A DNA stretch of 64,000 bases from Boswellia sacra (GCA_013180625.2 SNVD02014103.1:1-64000); one strand, 5' to 3'; positions 11,502 through 24,432 are shown, numbered from the stretch's first letter. The notes: generated from the sequence alone by a model not told the origin. Made by a program: numbers and translations.

Positions 11502-11880
11502 TTGATAACACCACACCAAGAGTTCTTCTTAATGAACAACCTCTTCAAGGCAACTTCCTTCAACTGTTGATAACACCACACCAAGAGTTCTTCTTGATGA
11601 ACAACCTCACCAAGGCAACTTCTTTCAATCCTTGATAACACCACACCAAGAGTTCTTCTTGATGAACAACCTCACCAAGGCAACTTCCTTCAACCTTGAT
11701 AACACCACACCAAGAGTTCTTCTTGATGAACAACCTCACCAAGGCTTCTTCAACCCTTGATAACACCACACCAAGAGTTCTTCTTGATGAACAACCTCAC
11801 CAAGGCAACTTCCTTCAACCCTTGATAACACCACACCAATAGTTCTTCTTGATGAACAACCTCACCAAGGAAAGAGTTCT
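11502..11880. repeat. 65-bp tandem array inside the LTR
   Basis: Six units begin TTGATAACACCACACCAA at about 11502, 11567, 11632, 11696, 11757 and 11822. One unit is shortened. The same array is at 18196-18545 in the partner LTR, so the amplification predates this insertion. Confidence 0.92.
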
Positions 11881-12189
11881 CTCAAGGATAACTTTTATCC
11901 TTTACAAGAAGATCTCACTCTCACCAAAATACAAGAACAAAGAAAATTTTTACAACAAAAGTACAACTCTCTTCAAAGAGTAGATAAAGAATATTAAAGC
12001 TCTCTAAACTTGATATTTCTCTTATTTATGACTTGATAGATTCTTATCTCTTCTTCTTGCTAAATGCATGGGAGAAGGGCTCCTTTTATAGGCAAATGGG
12101 ATGAACTTAATCAAGTGAAGACACCAACTCTAAATTTTCTACCCACCATAAAAACCATAATTTTGTCTACCATTTTTGTCAATATTTCG

Positions 12190-12870
12190 TTTGAAATTTT
12201 AAAATCTACAAAACATAAAAATCTGCACAATTGAATAAGTTTTCCAACGTAACAAGAACTAAGTCATTTGGATATCTGTAGCTCAAGATATGACTAAAAC
12301 ACCATTCAGTGCTCATGTGACTTAATTTTTCTTCCTTGTGTCAGTCCACCGAATTGAGTGACAATTCTGTCAGCCTTCCGTTTGAAATTTGAATTTCTTC
12401 AAAACATAAAAGATCTGCATATTTGAATTATCTTTCCAAAACATTAAAAATCAAAGCATTTAGATATTTCTATCTCAAGATCTGGACAAAACATCATTCG
12501 GTGCTCATATGAGTTGATTTTTCTTCTCTATGTCAGTCCACCAAATTACATGTTAATTATGTCGGCCTTCCATTTGAAATTTGAATTCTTCAAAACATAT
12601 GAAATGTGACTCATTATGTCCTCTTTCCAATGCAGCAAGAATCAAGTCATTTTGATTTTTCTAGCTCAAGATATGTCCAAAAGAGTATTCAGTGCTCATG
12701 TCAGCTGCTTCCATTTATCTTCCAAATTTCATGATGATTTGGACAACCTTACACTTGAAATTTAAATTTCTTTAAAACATATGAAATGTTATAAATTGAG
12801 TAAGCTTTTAAAGGCTCAAGAATCACGTCATTTGGACATCTGTAGAGAAATATATGACCAATTGATTAAC
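12190..12870. repeat. 190-bp degenerate tandem array inside the LTR
   Basis: Four diverged units, marked by TTTGAAATTT-like words near 12190, 12381, 12573 and 12753, each followed by AAAACATA, a run with AAGAATCAAGTCATTT, then GCTCAAGATATG and GGTGCTCATGT-like words. The same array lies at about 18855-19540 in the partner LTR. Confidence 0.85.
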
Positions 12871-13097
12871 ATTACTCATGTGTCACATTCCTTAAATCAA
12901 ACCTTGTTCTTAAACTTTGGTGCCTTTAACATGTAGTCTTCTCCTTAGCTTCAACACTTCATTTTAATAAGCCTCTTCTTGATTTTAAAATTATTTCAAT
13001 GATCTTACTCTTGCACATAAATAAACATGTTAGTAAATCTCAATTAATCAATGTGTATTGTTATCATCAAAATTATCATGTAGCCTTAGGGCTAACA

Positions 13098-13112
13098 ATC
13101 TCCCCCTTTTTG
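13098..13112 (-). other. Polypurine tract of Copia element 1
   Basis: On the minus strand AAAAAGGGGGAGATT lies directly before the TGTTAG start of the 3' LTR. This is the standard plus-strand primer position of plant Copia elements. Confidence 0.9.
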
Positions 13113-13336
13113 ATGATGACAAACCATTGATTGCTTTCAAATAATATCTAAAATAAAGAATGAAAATAAAATCAAGAATAAACAAAAAAATGGCACTTGT
13201 TATGAATATAAGCAATCCAACTATTTCTCCCCATTTTGTTATCATCAAAAAATGTAATCAAATTAACTACTCCCCCTAAATATATTCTCCCCCTTAACAT
13301 ATGCTACCATCTAAAGATTATCATATTAAAGCAAAA

Positions 13337-16300
13337 TTAAGACATATCCAACATGCCTAATTCTCTTCTAACTATGCAAAATCTATATTGACTAAGGGGT
13401 TTAGTAAATATATCGGCTAATTGTTTATCGGTGGGAATAAATTCTAAGGAAATATTACCTTTTTGCACATGATCTCTAATAAAATGATGTCTAATCTCTA
13501 TATGCTTAGTCCTAGAGTGTTGTATGGGATTTTTTGAAATGTTGATGGCACTTGTATTGTCACATTTGATGGGAATATGATCAAATACTACACCATAATC
13601 TTTTAAAATTTGTTTATCCAAAGAGATTGTGCACAACAACTTCCTACTGTAATATACTCGGCTTCCGCGGTTGATAAGGCAACAGAATTTTGTTTTCTAC
13701 TAAACTATGAGACTAATGCATGTCCTAGAAAATGGCAAGAGCCACTATTGCTCTTTCTATCAAGAAGACTTCCAGTAAAGTCCGCAACGGAATAACTAAT
13801 TAGATCAAAATTATCACATTTAGGATACCAAAGACCTAGATTTATGGTTCCAAGAAGATATCTAAATATCCTTTTGGCAGCTTTAAGGTGAGATTCCTTT
13901 AGACAAGATTGAAATCTAGCACACTTACACACACTAAACATAATATCAGGTCTACTAGCAGTTAAATACAAAAGAGAGCCAATCATACCTCGATATTTTG
14001 TTACCTCAACATCTTTTCCTTTCTCATCTTTGTCAAGCTTGGTTAATGTACCCATAGGTGTGTTATATGTCCTTGAATTATCCATGCCAAACTTCTTGAG
14101 AAGATCTCTTGTGTATTTAGCTTAATGAAGATCCCATCTATTGATTGCTTAATTTGAAGTCCAAGGAAGAAATATAATTCTCCCATTAAGCTAATTTCAA
14201 ATTCTTGTTGCATGCACTTGAAAATTCCTCACACATAGAGACATTAGTACACCAAATATAATATCATCAATATAGATTTGAACAATTAATAAATCATCAT
14301 TTTTTGTTTTAACAAAAAGAGTAGTATCAACTTTTTTCATTTCGAAACTATTATCAATAAGAAATTTGCTCAATCTATCATACCATGCTCTTGGAGCTTA
14401 TTTCAAGCCATAAAGTGCCTTTTTGAGTTTGAAAACATGGTTTGGAAAATCATGATTTTGAAAACCAAGAGGTTGCTCTACATATACTTCCTCCATAATG
14501 TAACCATTTAAAAATGCACTTTTGACATCCATTTGATATAATGTAAAATTTTTATAACATGCAAATGCACACAACATTCTAATTGATTCTAATCTAGCAA
14601 CCGGTGCAAAGGTTTCCTCATAATCAATACCTTCTTCTTGATTGTATCCTTGAGCAACAAGTCTAGCTTTGTTTCTAATAATGGTGCCATTTTCATCTAC
14701 TTTATTTCTAAAAATCCATTTAGTGCCTATAATAGAATGATTTTTGGGTCTAGGGACTAATTCCCAAACTTGATTTCTCTCAAATTGATTCAATTCTTCT
14801 TGCATAGCCAAAATCCAACTTTCGTCATTTTTGGCTTCTTTAAAAGATTTTGGTTCAAATTGAGAGACAAATGCAAAATGATTACAAAAGTTCCTAAAAG
14901 AAGATCTAGTTTCTCATACCTTGTGATGGTTCACTAATAATGAGATCTTTAGGGTGAGCTTTGCATACCTCCATTCCTTTGGTAATTCTTGGGAAGAATC
15001 ATTTACTTTCTCAAGCTTTTCTTGTTGAAGTTATAATTCATCTTGGCTCTTTTCATCAAGCCTTGATTCCTTGATTTGCCTTTCTACCTCAACAATATCA
15101 TCATCTAAATTCTTTGAAGAAATAACATTAGTTTCATCAAATTCAACATGCATAGATTCTTCAATAGTAAGAGTCTTTTTGTTAAAAACTCTATATGCTT
15201 TACTATGGTTGGAGTAGCCAACAAAAAATTCCAACATCGGCTTTTGCATCAAATTTTCCAAGGTTATCCTTGGTGTTTAAAATAAAACATTTACATCCAA
15301 AAACTTTAAAAAAAATCCAATGTTGGGTTTTCTTCCTTTCCAAAGTTCATAAGGAGTTTTCTTTATTAAAGCTCTAATATGGACTCTATTGATTATAAAG
15401 CATGCGGTATTAACGGCTTCGGCCCAAAAATATTTTGGCAAATTATTTTCAAGTAACATGGTCCTAGCCATTTCTTGGATAATCCTATTTTTCCTTTCAA
15501 CAACACCATTTTGTTATGGAGTTCTAGGTGAGAAAAAATTATGCTCAAATACATTTTCATTACAAAGATTTTCAAATGCAACATTGTCTACTTCACCACC
15601 ATGATCACTCCTAATGGACACAATAGAATACCCTTTTTGATTTTTGACTCTTTTTGCAAATTTTGAAAAAGCTTGTATGGCCTCATTTTTAGTTTTCAAG
15701 AATAATACCCAAGTGAATCTTGAATAATCATCCACAATAACAAAAACATAATACTTTCCACCAAGGCTTTGAGTTCTTGATGGTCCAAATAAATCCAAAT
15801 GAAGTAATTGTAGAGGTTTATTTGTTGAAATAAATTTCTTTTGTTTAAAAGAAGTTCTCACTTGTTTTCCAAATTGACAAGCATCACAAATCTTATCCTT
15901 TTCAAATTTTATTTTTGGAAGACCATCAACTAAATCATTTTTAGAAATTTTTGAAATTGTGTCCATGCTAGCATGACCTAACCTTCTATGCCATAACCAA
16001 GCATCATGATTAACAATGAAACATTTTCTACATGATCATTAACATCAATATCAATTGTATAAATATTACCACATCTATTACCAATAAATAATGTCTTATT
16101 GTTACTAATATCCTTAATCACACATCTATTAGGCTCAAAAGCAACAAAATATCCCTTATCACATAATTGACTAATGCTAATCAAAACATGTTTCAAACCA
16201 TTAACAAGCAAAACATCTTCAATAATAGGTGAAGAAGGCTTACCAATATCACTATATTCGATTACTCTTCTTTTGGCATTATCACTGACGGTCACATATC

Positions 16301-16390
16301 CTTCTTTCTTCATGATTAATCTTAAGAACTTGGAGGCATCTCCGGTCATATGCCTTGAGCATCCACTATCTAAGTACCACTTGTGGTTGC
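13337..16390 (-). pseudogene. Copia element 1 pol (protease, integrase, RT, RNase H), broken
   Basis: Domains appear in Copia order on the minus strand. The protease has the catalytic Asp in a WYLDSGCSRHM motif (about 16385-16350). The pre-integrase and integrase core (about 16000-15270) has HLDLFGPS, RSDHGGE and the Glu of VVERKNR, so the DDE residues are all still visible. A Gln codon just before that Glu has become TAA, and frameshifts lie near 15970 and 15500. RT (14811-about 14240) has the [11 protein letters not shown] block and a YIDD active site near 14260, with a stop after ALYGLK. RNase H (14085-13337) ends with the usual QHSRTKHIEIRHHFIRD block. The protein would copy and insert the element's DNA; as it stands it is non-functional. 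Confidence 0.9.
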
Positions 16391-16419
16391 CACTCCTTTA
16401 TTTCTACAATCAACATTAA

Positions 16420-17775
16420 AAGAGCGAATTTTTGGTACCCAAATATTATTGGGTCCTTGGGGGTTAGTTATGATACTTTTTGTAACCCATATTTGTTTCA
16501 AATTAGGATTTTTCTTAATATAGCAAGAATGTACTTTGTGTCATTTTCTTCCACAATAAGTACATGAATGATTAGGATTATTCCTAGAAGATGCATGAAC
16601 AAAATAGTTTTTAAAATACTTTTGATTTTTATGAGTTTTATATCCTACCCCTCTTTTATCAAAAACACACTTTTGGTTTTGTAACATAGAATTCAAATTT
16701 TTTGTGCTTTTTGTAAAACTATCAACAATATTTCTTAAGTCATTATTTTCCTTTTTCAAAATAACATTTTCTTTCTCTTATTTATCAAAATCCTTTTGTT
16801 TTAAAATCTCATTTTCAGTTTTTAAAAAATGTATTTGACTTTCCAAACGTTCAAAATCTTTTTGCTTTAAAATTTCATTTTCATTTTCTAAAGCTTCATT
16901 TATTTCCACCAACTCTTCTAATTGAGATAACATGATTTTTGACTTCTTTTTGAAAGCATTGATTTTTGAATTTTGTTTATCAACTTGCACATGTAAATTT
17001 TGGAATGCTTCAAGTAATTCATCATATGAAAGCTTAGGATCATAGTTTAGAATACTTACCTCATCTTCTCTTAAAGCCATGAAGCACATGTTCGCCACTT
17101 CGCAATCTTCTTCTTCGTCCTCTTTCAAGGTGATTTCATGAGTCATGAGAGAACCCACAAGTTCTTTTAATGATAGTTTGGTAAGGTCCTTTGCTTCTTG
17201 AATTGCCGTCGCCTTTGGCTCCCAAGATTTTGGTAGACACCTAAAAATCTTTCTCACCATTTCAACATTAGAATAAGATTTACCAAGAGATTTCAAACTA
17301 TTAATAATATCCGTAAATCTAGTAAACATTTCAGAAATTGATTTATCCGATTTCATCTTAAAAAGCTCATAACTATGAACTAGCATACTAATTTTGGATT
17401 CTTTAACTTGACTAGTTCCTTCATGAGTTACTTCAAGTGTGTGCCATATTTCTTGTGCCGTAGAACAAGTAGATATTCTATTAAACTCATTTCTATCTAG
17501 AGCACAATACAACACATTCATAGCTTTAGCATTCAAACTCAATTTCTTTTTATCATCTTCACTAAACTCTTTAGGTTTTTAAGCATGCATTCCCCATTTT
17601 CAATTTTGGTATGAACAAAAGGTCCTTCCAAAACAATAGACCACAAATCATAATCAAAAGATTTCAAGAAAATACTCATTCTAGTTTTTCAATAAGAGTA
17701 ATCACTTCCATTAAAAAATGGAGGTCTAGAGATAGAAAGTCCCTCAACATATGAAGTTGAATTAAAAGTTGTCAT
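16420..17775 (-). pseudogene. Copia element 1 gag, broken
   Basis: The probable start is the ATG at 17775-17773, followed by a PPFFNGSDYSY segment typical of Copia gag. A Trp codon there has become TGA. After a frameshift near 17570 a long frame (17542-16778) carries the gag core (ALDRNEFNRISTCSTAQEIW) and a Lys/Glu-rich coiled-coil tail. The zinc knuckle near 16590-16530 has the CX2CX4HX4C pattern (CTYC, then H and C) but a TGA interrupts it between the second Cys and the His. Gag forms the virus-like particle that packages element RNA; this copy is dead. Confidence 0.88.
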
Positions 17776-17816
17776 AGCTCAAAAATCGATTAAGATTTAA
17801 AAAATTGAGCAACCTT

Positions 17817-17828
17817 GCTCTGATACCA
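17817..17828 (-). other. Primer binding site of Copia element 1
   Basis: TGGTATCAGAGC on the minus strand, a few bases from the 5' LTR. It is complementary to the 3' end of plant initiator methionine tRNA, the usual Copia primer. Confidence 0.93.
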
Positions 17829-17830
17829 CT

Positions 17831-19770
17831 TGTTGACCCAGGTATGGCAACCCAAGAGGGGGGGTGAATTGGGTTTTTATTTATCAAAACGGATTTATAA
17901 AACTTTTCTTGAAATATCAAAATTAGTTCACTCTTTCTTTGAGAATAAAGGTGAAGAAGATGAAATTAGAAGTTATTAAAGATGCAATCGAGAGAATAAC
18001 AATAATGAACAATCACAAGTGCAAGTAAATATAAAGAGATAGGGATAGAGAGAGTGCAAACTCAATTTACGTGGTTCGGCAAACCTTGCCTACGTCCACG
18101 GGCTCCTAGCTCCACGAGCTAAGCTTTCCACTAAGTTGTAGAAATCTTTACAACTTGCTTGATGAACAACCTCACCAAGACTTTTTCTTCCAACTCTTGA
18201 TAACACCACACCAAGAGTTCTTCTTGATGAACAACCTCACCAAGGCAACTTTCTTTAACCCTTGATAACACCACACCAAGAGTTCTTCTTGATGAACAAC
18301 CTCACTAAGGCAACTTCTTTCAACTTTTGATAACACCACACCAAGAGTTCTTCTTGATGAACAAACTCACCAAGGCAACTTCCTTCAACTCTTGATAACA
18401 CCACACCAAGAGTTCTTCTTGATGAATAAACTCACCAAGGCAACTTCTTTCAACTCTTGATAACACCACACCAAGAGTTCTTCTTGATGAACAACCTCAC
18501 CAAGGCAACTTTCTTCAACTCTTGATAACACACAATAAGAGTTCTCTCAAGGATAACTATTATCCTTTACAAGAAGATCTCACTCTCACCACAATACAAG
18601 AACAAAGAAAATTTTTACAACAAAAGTACAACTCTCTTCAAAGAGTAGATAAAGAATATAAAAGCTCTCTAGACTTGATATTTCTTTTTTTTTTTTTTTT
18701 TTTTGCTGATAAAATGCTTGATTTGCTCTTACTGAATACATGGGAGAATGGCTCCTTTTATAGGCAAATGAGATGAACTTAATCAAGTGAAGACACCAAC
18801 TCCAAATTTTCTGCCCATCATAAAAACCGTAATCTTGTCTTCCATTTTTGTCAATGTTCCGTTTGAAATTTGAAAATCTGCAAAACATAAAAGATTTTCA
18901 CATTTGAATAAGCTTTCCAACGCATTAAGAATCAAGTCATTTGGATATCTGTAGCTCAAGATATGGCCAAAACACCATTCGGTGCTCATGTGACTTGATT
19001 TTTCTTTCTTGTGTCAGTCCACCAAATTGAATGATAATTCTGTCAGCCTTCCGTTTGAAATTTGAATTTATTCAAAACATAAAAGATCTGAATATTTGAA
19101 TAATCTTTCCAGAACATTAAGAATCAAAGCATTTGGATATCTCTATCTTAAGATATGGCCAAAAAACCATTCGGTGCTTATGTGAGTTGATTTTTCTTCT
19201 CTGTGTCAATCCACATTGCATGTCAATTATGTCAGCCTTCCATTTGAAATTTGAATTTCTTCAAAACATATAAAATGTGTCTCATTAAGTCCTCTTTCTA
19301 ATTCCATAAGAATCAAGTTATTTTGATATTTCTAGCTCAAGATATGTCCAAAAGAGTATTCGGTGCTCATGTCAGCTGCTTCCATTTGTCTTTCAACTTG
19401 CATGATGATTTGGACAACCTTACACTTGAAATTTGAATTTCTTTAAAACATATGAACTGTTATAAATTGAGTATGCTTTCCAAAGGATTAAGAATCACGT
19501 CATTTGGATATCTATAGAGAAATATATGACCAATTGATTGAACATTACTCATGTGTCACATTCATTGAATCAAACCTTGTTCTTAAACTTTGGTGCCTTT
19601 AACATGTAGTCTTCTCCTTAGCTTCAACACTTCATTTTAATAAGCCTCTTCTTGATTTTACAATTATTTCAATGATATTACTCTTGCACATAAATAAACA
19701 TGTTAGTAAATCACAATGAATCAATGTGTATTGTTATCATCAAAATTATCATGTAGCCTTAGGGCTAACA
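17831..19770 (-). repeat. 5' LTR of Copia element 1
   Basis: 1940 bases, carrying the same two internal tandem arrays as its partner (65-bp units at 18196-18545, 190-bp units further right). It also has a poly-T run at about 18687-18704 that the partner lacks. Confidence 0.95.
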
Positions 19771-20950
19771 TATTTATCCTTATATTCTACTTTCACTTCT
19801 CTTATGAAGCCATACAAAGCCCAAAATAGTCTCTTCCTAAATCGACAACATCATATATGGGCCCATGTTCTCTAATCATCCCTTATTCTCAACCGTCCAT
19901 CCATTACCTCAACAATAACCCTATTCAAATCCCTCTTCTCTATTAGAAATCTTTCTCTTTTATGGTGGCCACTGAATGAACATCAGAATTTTGCATCCAA
20001 ATTGATGACCCAATGCTGATCAAAATTCTACCATTTGATAGATCATTGATTGGCAATTCTATTGATGGCAGTAGTAACTAAATACAAGCCATTTGCATTA
20101 GTGGCTGGCAATGGACTCATAGGAGTATGTTTTACAAGTTCTTTAATTTCTGAAAAAATATATAAATATTTATAATATTAATATTTGTATAAATTTATCT
20201 TGTAATATTTTCCTAATAAATTTAATATTATATATATATTTAACTAGTAAAATATGATTCTCATTTAATATTTTTATAATATTTTTTTAGAAAGGAATAA
20301 TAATGATTCATTCTTAAAATATCATATATTAATTTATTTTATAAATTATCATTTTATTAACACAATGGAATATATTTATTTTTAATTATATATAAAAAAT
20401 AATTTTGATTGAGATTTTTTATTATATATTTTGATATTAGAGGTATTTTTATTTAATTATTTTATGTAATAATCCTTTGTATACAGGATTTCATTAACAA
20501 AACCAAACAAAATCCTTTTCCTTTTACATATTTTTTTCTTTCACCCCATCTTTCCTTTCCTCACATCTTTCCTTTCTTTAAACTAAACAACACCCTAAAG
20601 TAGGGAATGGGGTATAGATGAGATTCTTCTCCCTAGCCATGCTCCACCCCATTAACATCCCTCACCTAGACTAAAGAGGTTGTATTAAGTTATCCATTTT
20701 ACAAGTAGAGAAACTAAATATAAGAATGTGATGTTTTAACTTAAATTTATTGACCTAAAATCATACATCAATTTATAACCATTCATTCTACCTAATTCAA
20801 TGATTGAGATTAAAAGTAAAAGCAATTATATTTAATGGTGTCAACTCATCAAACTTCACCATTAAATATGTGAGATGAAAGACCATAAATTGATATCCAG
20901 TTTCACATTAAAAAAATTAAGTTATAATATTCCAGTATGGTATAATTTAT
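19771..20950. other. Intergenic, no gene seen
   Basis: Very AT-rich from about 20140 to 20460. No gene-like reading frame. The words AACTAAACAACACCCTAAA near 20578-20596 resemble a transposon end, but I found no matching partner end. Confidence 0.55.
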
Positions 20951-22386
20951 AAAATATTGTTGATACTAAAAATTTACAAGCCCAAAGGGATGAGGAATGA
21001 GGCCCAAAAATAAGCCCACACAAGCTATAAGCTCATGTAAAAGCTTCCATTAGGCTATCAACATGCCACATGCAACAAGCCATGCGATCCATGAACTATA
21101 AACATAAAAGGCCTTCATCATGCAACATGCTAGCCCAAATAAATACTCTCAAGTCCAACTGGCTCATCATGCAATTAGGTTATGTCTTCATGCTATTCAT
21201 AGTATTTTGGAGCTCAAGCCCAATACAACTGAGTATAGTATCATTCATTCTTTGAAGCCTAGGCACCAATGACATTACTCTTCAGGCCAAATGGACCCAA
21301 GCGACCCATGGGGCTCTTGGGTGGGCAGTGGTTTGATTGGCACAAACAAGAGAAAAGAGACCCACTTTAGCCTAATTTGTTAAACCCAAAGCCCACTTAG
21401 GGGGTACTTTGGTCAAGTACCAAATTAAGGCTAAAGGAGGGTAAGATGGTAAATTAAGGTTGATTAGATTTGAGTCTTTCTCATACATTATCCATATAAT
21501 TTATTTGTTATTTTAGATAAATCATATTAATATTTATTCCATGCATTATTATATCATACATTTATATTATATAATTACCTACATGTTCTTTAGCCTTATC
21601 TCATATATTTAAATAGATAAGGCACTATTATCACTATTTATCTTTATCATTATTTTAGATAAATTAGAACTACTTACGAATACTCATTTTCTCTACTATA
21701 AATAGATCATGTGTATAGCATTCACATTCATTCAAAGTCATATTGCAAAGTCTTAGTATAGGAATCAAACATCATCAAGCATCCAAGTCCTAAAAATTAG
21801 TTTCTAGCATTCTTCCTTACTTGAAATACCGCCTAAACACATCTACTTTCATTTAAATCACATGCATCATAGGTTTGAGTCTAAACACTACATATCGTCC
21901 ATGCATATATAACTAGTCTAGGATTTTAGTTCGAGTTAACACAATAATTGGAATCATTCCTTCATTGTAAGTCATCCAGAAACACTTTATCATCCATGCA
22001 CATATAACCATTCTAGGATTTCAGCTCGAGTCAACACAGTAGTTGTAATCATTCTTCTTCATTGTACATCATCCAGAAACACTTCGTCAGTCGCTCAGTC
22101 AAGCATAAATTAGTCTCTCCTATTGTTACACTCTCAATCGCCCTATGATCATTCCTTTTAAGACTCTAAGTCAAACAAGCAAGCATAACTATTTCCTCAT
22201 TTTCTTTGTTTGCTCCCACCGCCATTTCAATAGGAAGGAATCGGTTTCAATCATAAAATCACTCATTTTCTTTGTTTGCTCCCACCGCCAAAGCACTCCT
22301 AGATCCTCAGCCTATTTCTTTTCAAAGTTTCCATCATATACTCGCAACACGGGGCTTCTTAGCCAGGCAATCCATCTCGAAGCCGA
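20951..22386. repeat. LTR-like repeat, copy 2
   Basis: The diverged partner of the repeat at 7743-9790, starting TGTTGATACTAAA near 20958. It has a good TATA-type box (CTATAAATAGA near 21703), and downstream a tandem duplication of about 97 bases (units at about 21897 and 21994) and a 64-bp duplication (22198 and 22262) that copy 1 lacks. The repeat is cut off at its right end by Copia element 3. The promoter-like layout again suggests an LTR. Confidence 0.55.
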
Positions 22387-22706
22387 AGGATTTTAAGTAA
22401 GATTGACATACTACCGTTAGGCTATTGGGTGCATGCAAGGTAATTATAGAAGTATCTAATTATGAAAGTTTGTGTCAAGAGGGTATATATAATATACCAA
22501 GAGGCGTCACTAAGTGTTATTAGACACTTATGAATATCCATCAGACACATCCATTCACCTTTGCAGATAATTAGAAATAATCAATTGGGGGTTATTGTAG
22601 TTATTTGCAATAACCCATTTATGTGTCTCCTGTTGAAGAGACACATCCCTCTATGCGACATGGTACATCACATTTATATTGAACCCCCACAACAAAAAAA
22701 TACATG

Positions 22707-22742
<36 letters not shown>

Positions 22743-22757
22743 TCACAAATACTAACA
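22387..22757 (-). repeat. 3' LTR of Copia element 3
   Basis: 371 bases, partner of 37213-37569. It holds an (AT)n run at about 22710-22739 that accounts for much of its extra length. The terminal base on the left appears mutated (AGGATTTT against TGGATTTT in the partner). Confidence 0.9.
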
Positions 22758-23278
22758 ACTCCCACTTGATCTAATAATATATAGCTAGTTTGACTCTTCA
22801 AACTAACATCAGAATAGGGTTAGCTTTGTTGCTATGTGTACAAAATTTTAACCATAACTGATCGCATTTAAAATTTCTTTATCAGATGACTTCATTCTAC
22901 ATAAAGTAAGATGACACCAATTCTCTTGAACTAGGAAATACAATCTATACCTAATTACAATTAGCAATTTTAGCCAAATAAAACTATTTGACCTGCGTCC
23001 GAAATTTAGATCAAGTACTTCCTCTTATCCTGAGGTTTTTCTTAATACACCTTATTGACAACTTTACACTATGTGTCCAATGCTGTATAGAACATTCTAG
23101 ATGCCTCAAAACAGATTTTACATTCTAGAGATCTCCTATAACTCTTGTTACCTGGCTAGTGTTCTCTATCTTTTATCTGACTAATAATTAAAATTAGATA
23201 GAGTTATATTATTGTTAATCTTAGGTGTCTCCAAGATATTTACAATAATATATTCATACCAGATGTTCAACTACAAAT

Positions 23279-23543
23279 CTAGATAATTCTCAAACCCATT
23301 ATACTTACATGCTCTCTAAACTTATCCAGAGATAATCTTTTGGTCATAGGATCAGCCACCATCTCACCAGAAGGTAAGTAGTCAACTTTAATTTCACCTC
23401 TCTCCACCATATCTGGGATATAGTGATAATTAATATCAATGTGGTTGCCCTCAGAGCTATTTGCTCCACTTTTAATTAAAAGGATGGCACACTTACTATC
23501 ATAAAACACATCAACTAGCTTAACAATTAAATCTAATAGTAAG
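23279..23543 (-). pseudogene. Copia element 3 RNase H, 3' half
   Basis: The frame contains IDINYHYIPDMVERGEIKVD and a MVADPMTKRL-type ending, the usual C-terminal end of Copia pol. It is cut at 23539-23543 by the target duplication of Copia element 2; the upstream half resumes at 33414 on the other side. Confidence 0.88.
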
Positions 23544-24415
23544 TGTAAGTTCTGCAAGTATGCAGTTATAAGTAATATAACAATAAACTGTAATGTAAAT
23601 CGGCACAGGAGGATTTTACATGGTTCGGTTATAAAACCTACATCCATGGACAACTTTAGAGCTACAATTCACTAAGTTCTTGTTTGTACAATCTTTAAGA
23701 TCGTTTACAGTGTTGACTCTCTCTCACACACTGACCTAATCTTTGTAAAATAAAATCTCGCCAAGATCTTAAACTCTAGTGAGATTGCTCACTCTCTGTC
23801 GCTGATAACTTAACAACACACTGTTATGTAAATCATAATCACAATATCTGACACTGAATTACATAAATGCTTAACTCACAAGTTCTCTCAAGTGTATTCT
23901 AACTCAGACAGACTTAATCAAAAATTCATGCACGATTACAACCTCTCATACATGAATAGAACACTCATAAAATCAAATCAATTAAGCATTCCAATTTGCG
24001 TTAAAGCTCTCCTTTTAATTCCTGGAATGCTGTGACTTAAATTCACACAACCAAGATCTATATGTTATGTAAACATAACGTTATATATACGTTGGTATGC
24101 CTGATCAAAATCTCCTTAAAATCCTGTAAAAATCCTAATCAAACTCTTATTAGGATAAAGACAAATATAATAGGAAGTGAAATAAATAACTCCTAAAGGA
24201 ATTAGGACACAAATAAATATTCTCCTATTTTCACTAAGATACATCAAATAATGTCCTAATCTAAGAGGATTTTTATTATGAATCAAATACTTCCTAAAAT
24301 ATGCTTCTCGAAATAGTAAAATAAGAAACAATATAATATCTTTGTTTTTTTCACAAGTTGGTCAAAATTATCATGTGCATAGCACATGCAAGTGTAGTAC
24401 ACGTTGGCACTAACA
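23544..24415 (-). repeat. 3' LTR of Copia element 2
   Basis: 872 bases, partner of 32560-33413. On the coding strand it starts TGTTAGTGCC; the partner has TATTAGTGCC, a mutated end. Confidence 0.95.
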
Positions 24416-24432
24416 ATCTCCCCCTTTTTGGC
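24416..24432 (-). other. Polypurine tract of Copia element 2
   Basis: CCAAAAAGGGGGAGATT on the minus strand, directly before the 3' LTR. Confidence 0.9.

Larger units (their letters stand above)
11147..13097 (-). repeat. 3' LTR of Copia element 1
   Basis: 1951 bases, the partner of 17831-19770. It contains a six-copy array of a unit of about 65 bases and a four-copy array of a unit of about 190 bases, both also present in the other LTR. The two LTRs have diverged by many point changes and small indels. Confidence 0.95.
11147..19770 (-). mobile_element. Copia LTR retrotransposon 1 (8.6 kb, inactive)
   Basis: A full element read on the minus strand: 5' LTR 17831-19770, primer binding site 17817-17828, gag, pol in the Copia order (protease, integrase, reverse transcriptase, RNase H), polypurine tract 13098-13112, 3' LTR 11147-13097. 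The LTRs start TGTTAGCCC and end in GGGTCAACA on the coding strand. All coding domains carry stop codons or frameshifts, so it cannot move by itself. No 5-bp target duplication is visible (CTTTG at the left against TATTT at the right). The long LTRs and the integrase and RNase H wording resemble Sirevirus-type Copia elements, which is inference. Confidence 0.95.

Noticed and set aside
11502..11880. Regular 65-base repeats reminiscent of a CRISPR array
   Set aside because: The units are head to tail with no unique spacers, lie inside plant LTRs and occur twice at matching positions. The genome is eukaryotic.
20480..20600. hAT-type element end (AACTAAACAACACCCTAAA)
   Set aside because: No partner end with the inverse sequence and no 8-bp duplication were found within 1 kb.
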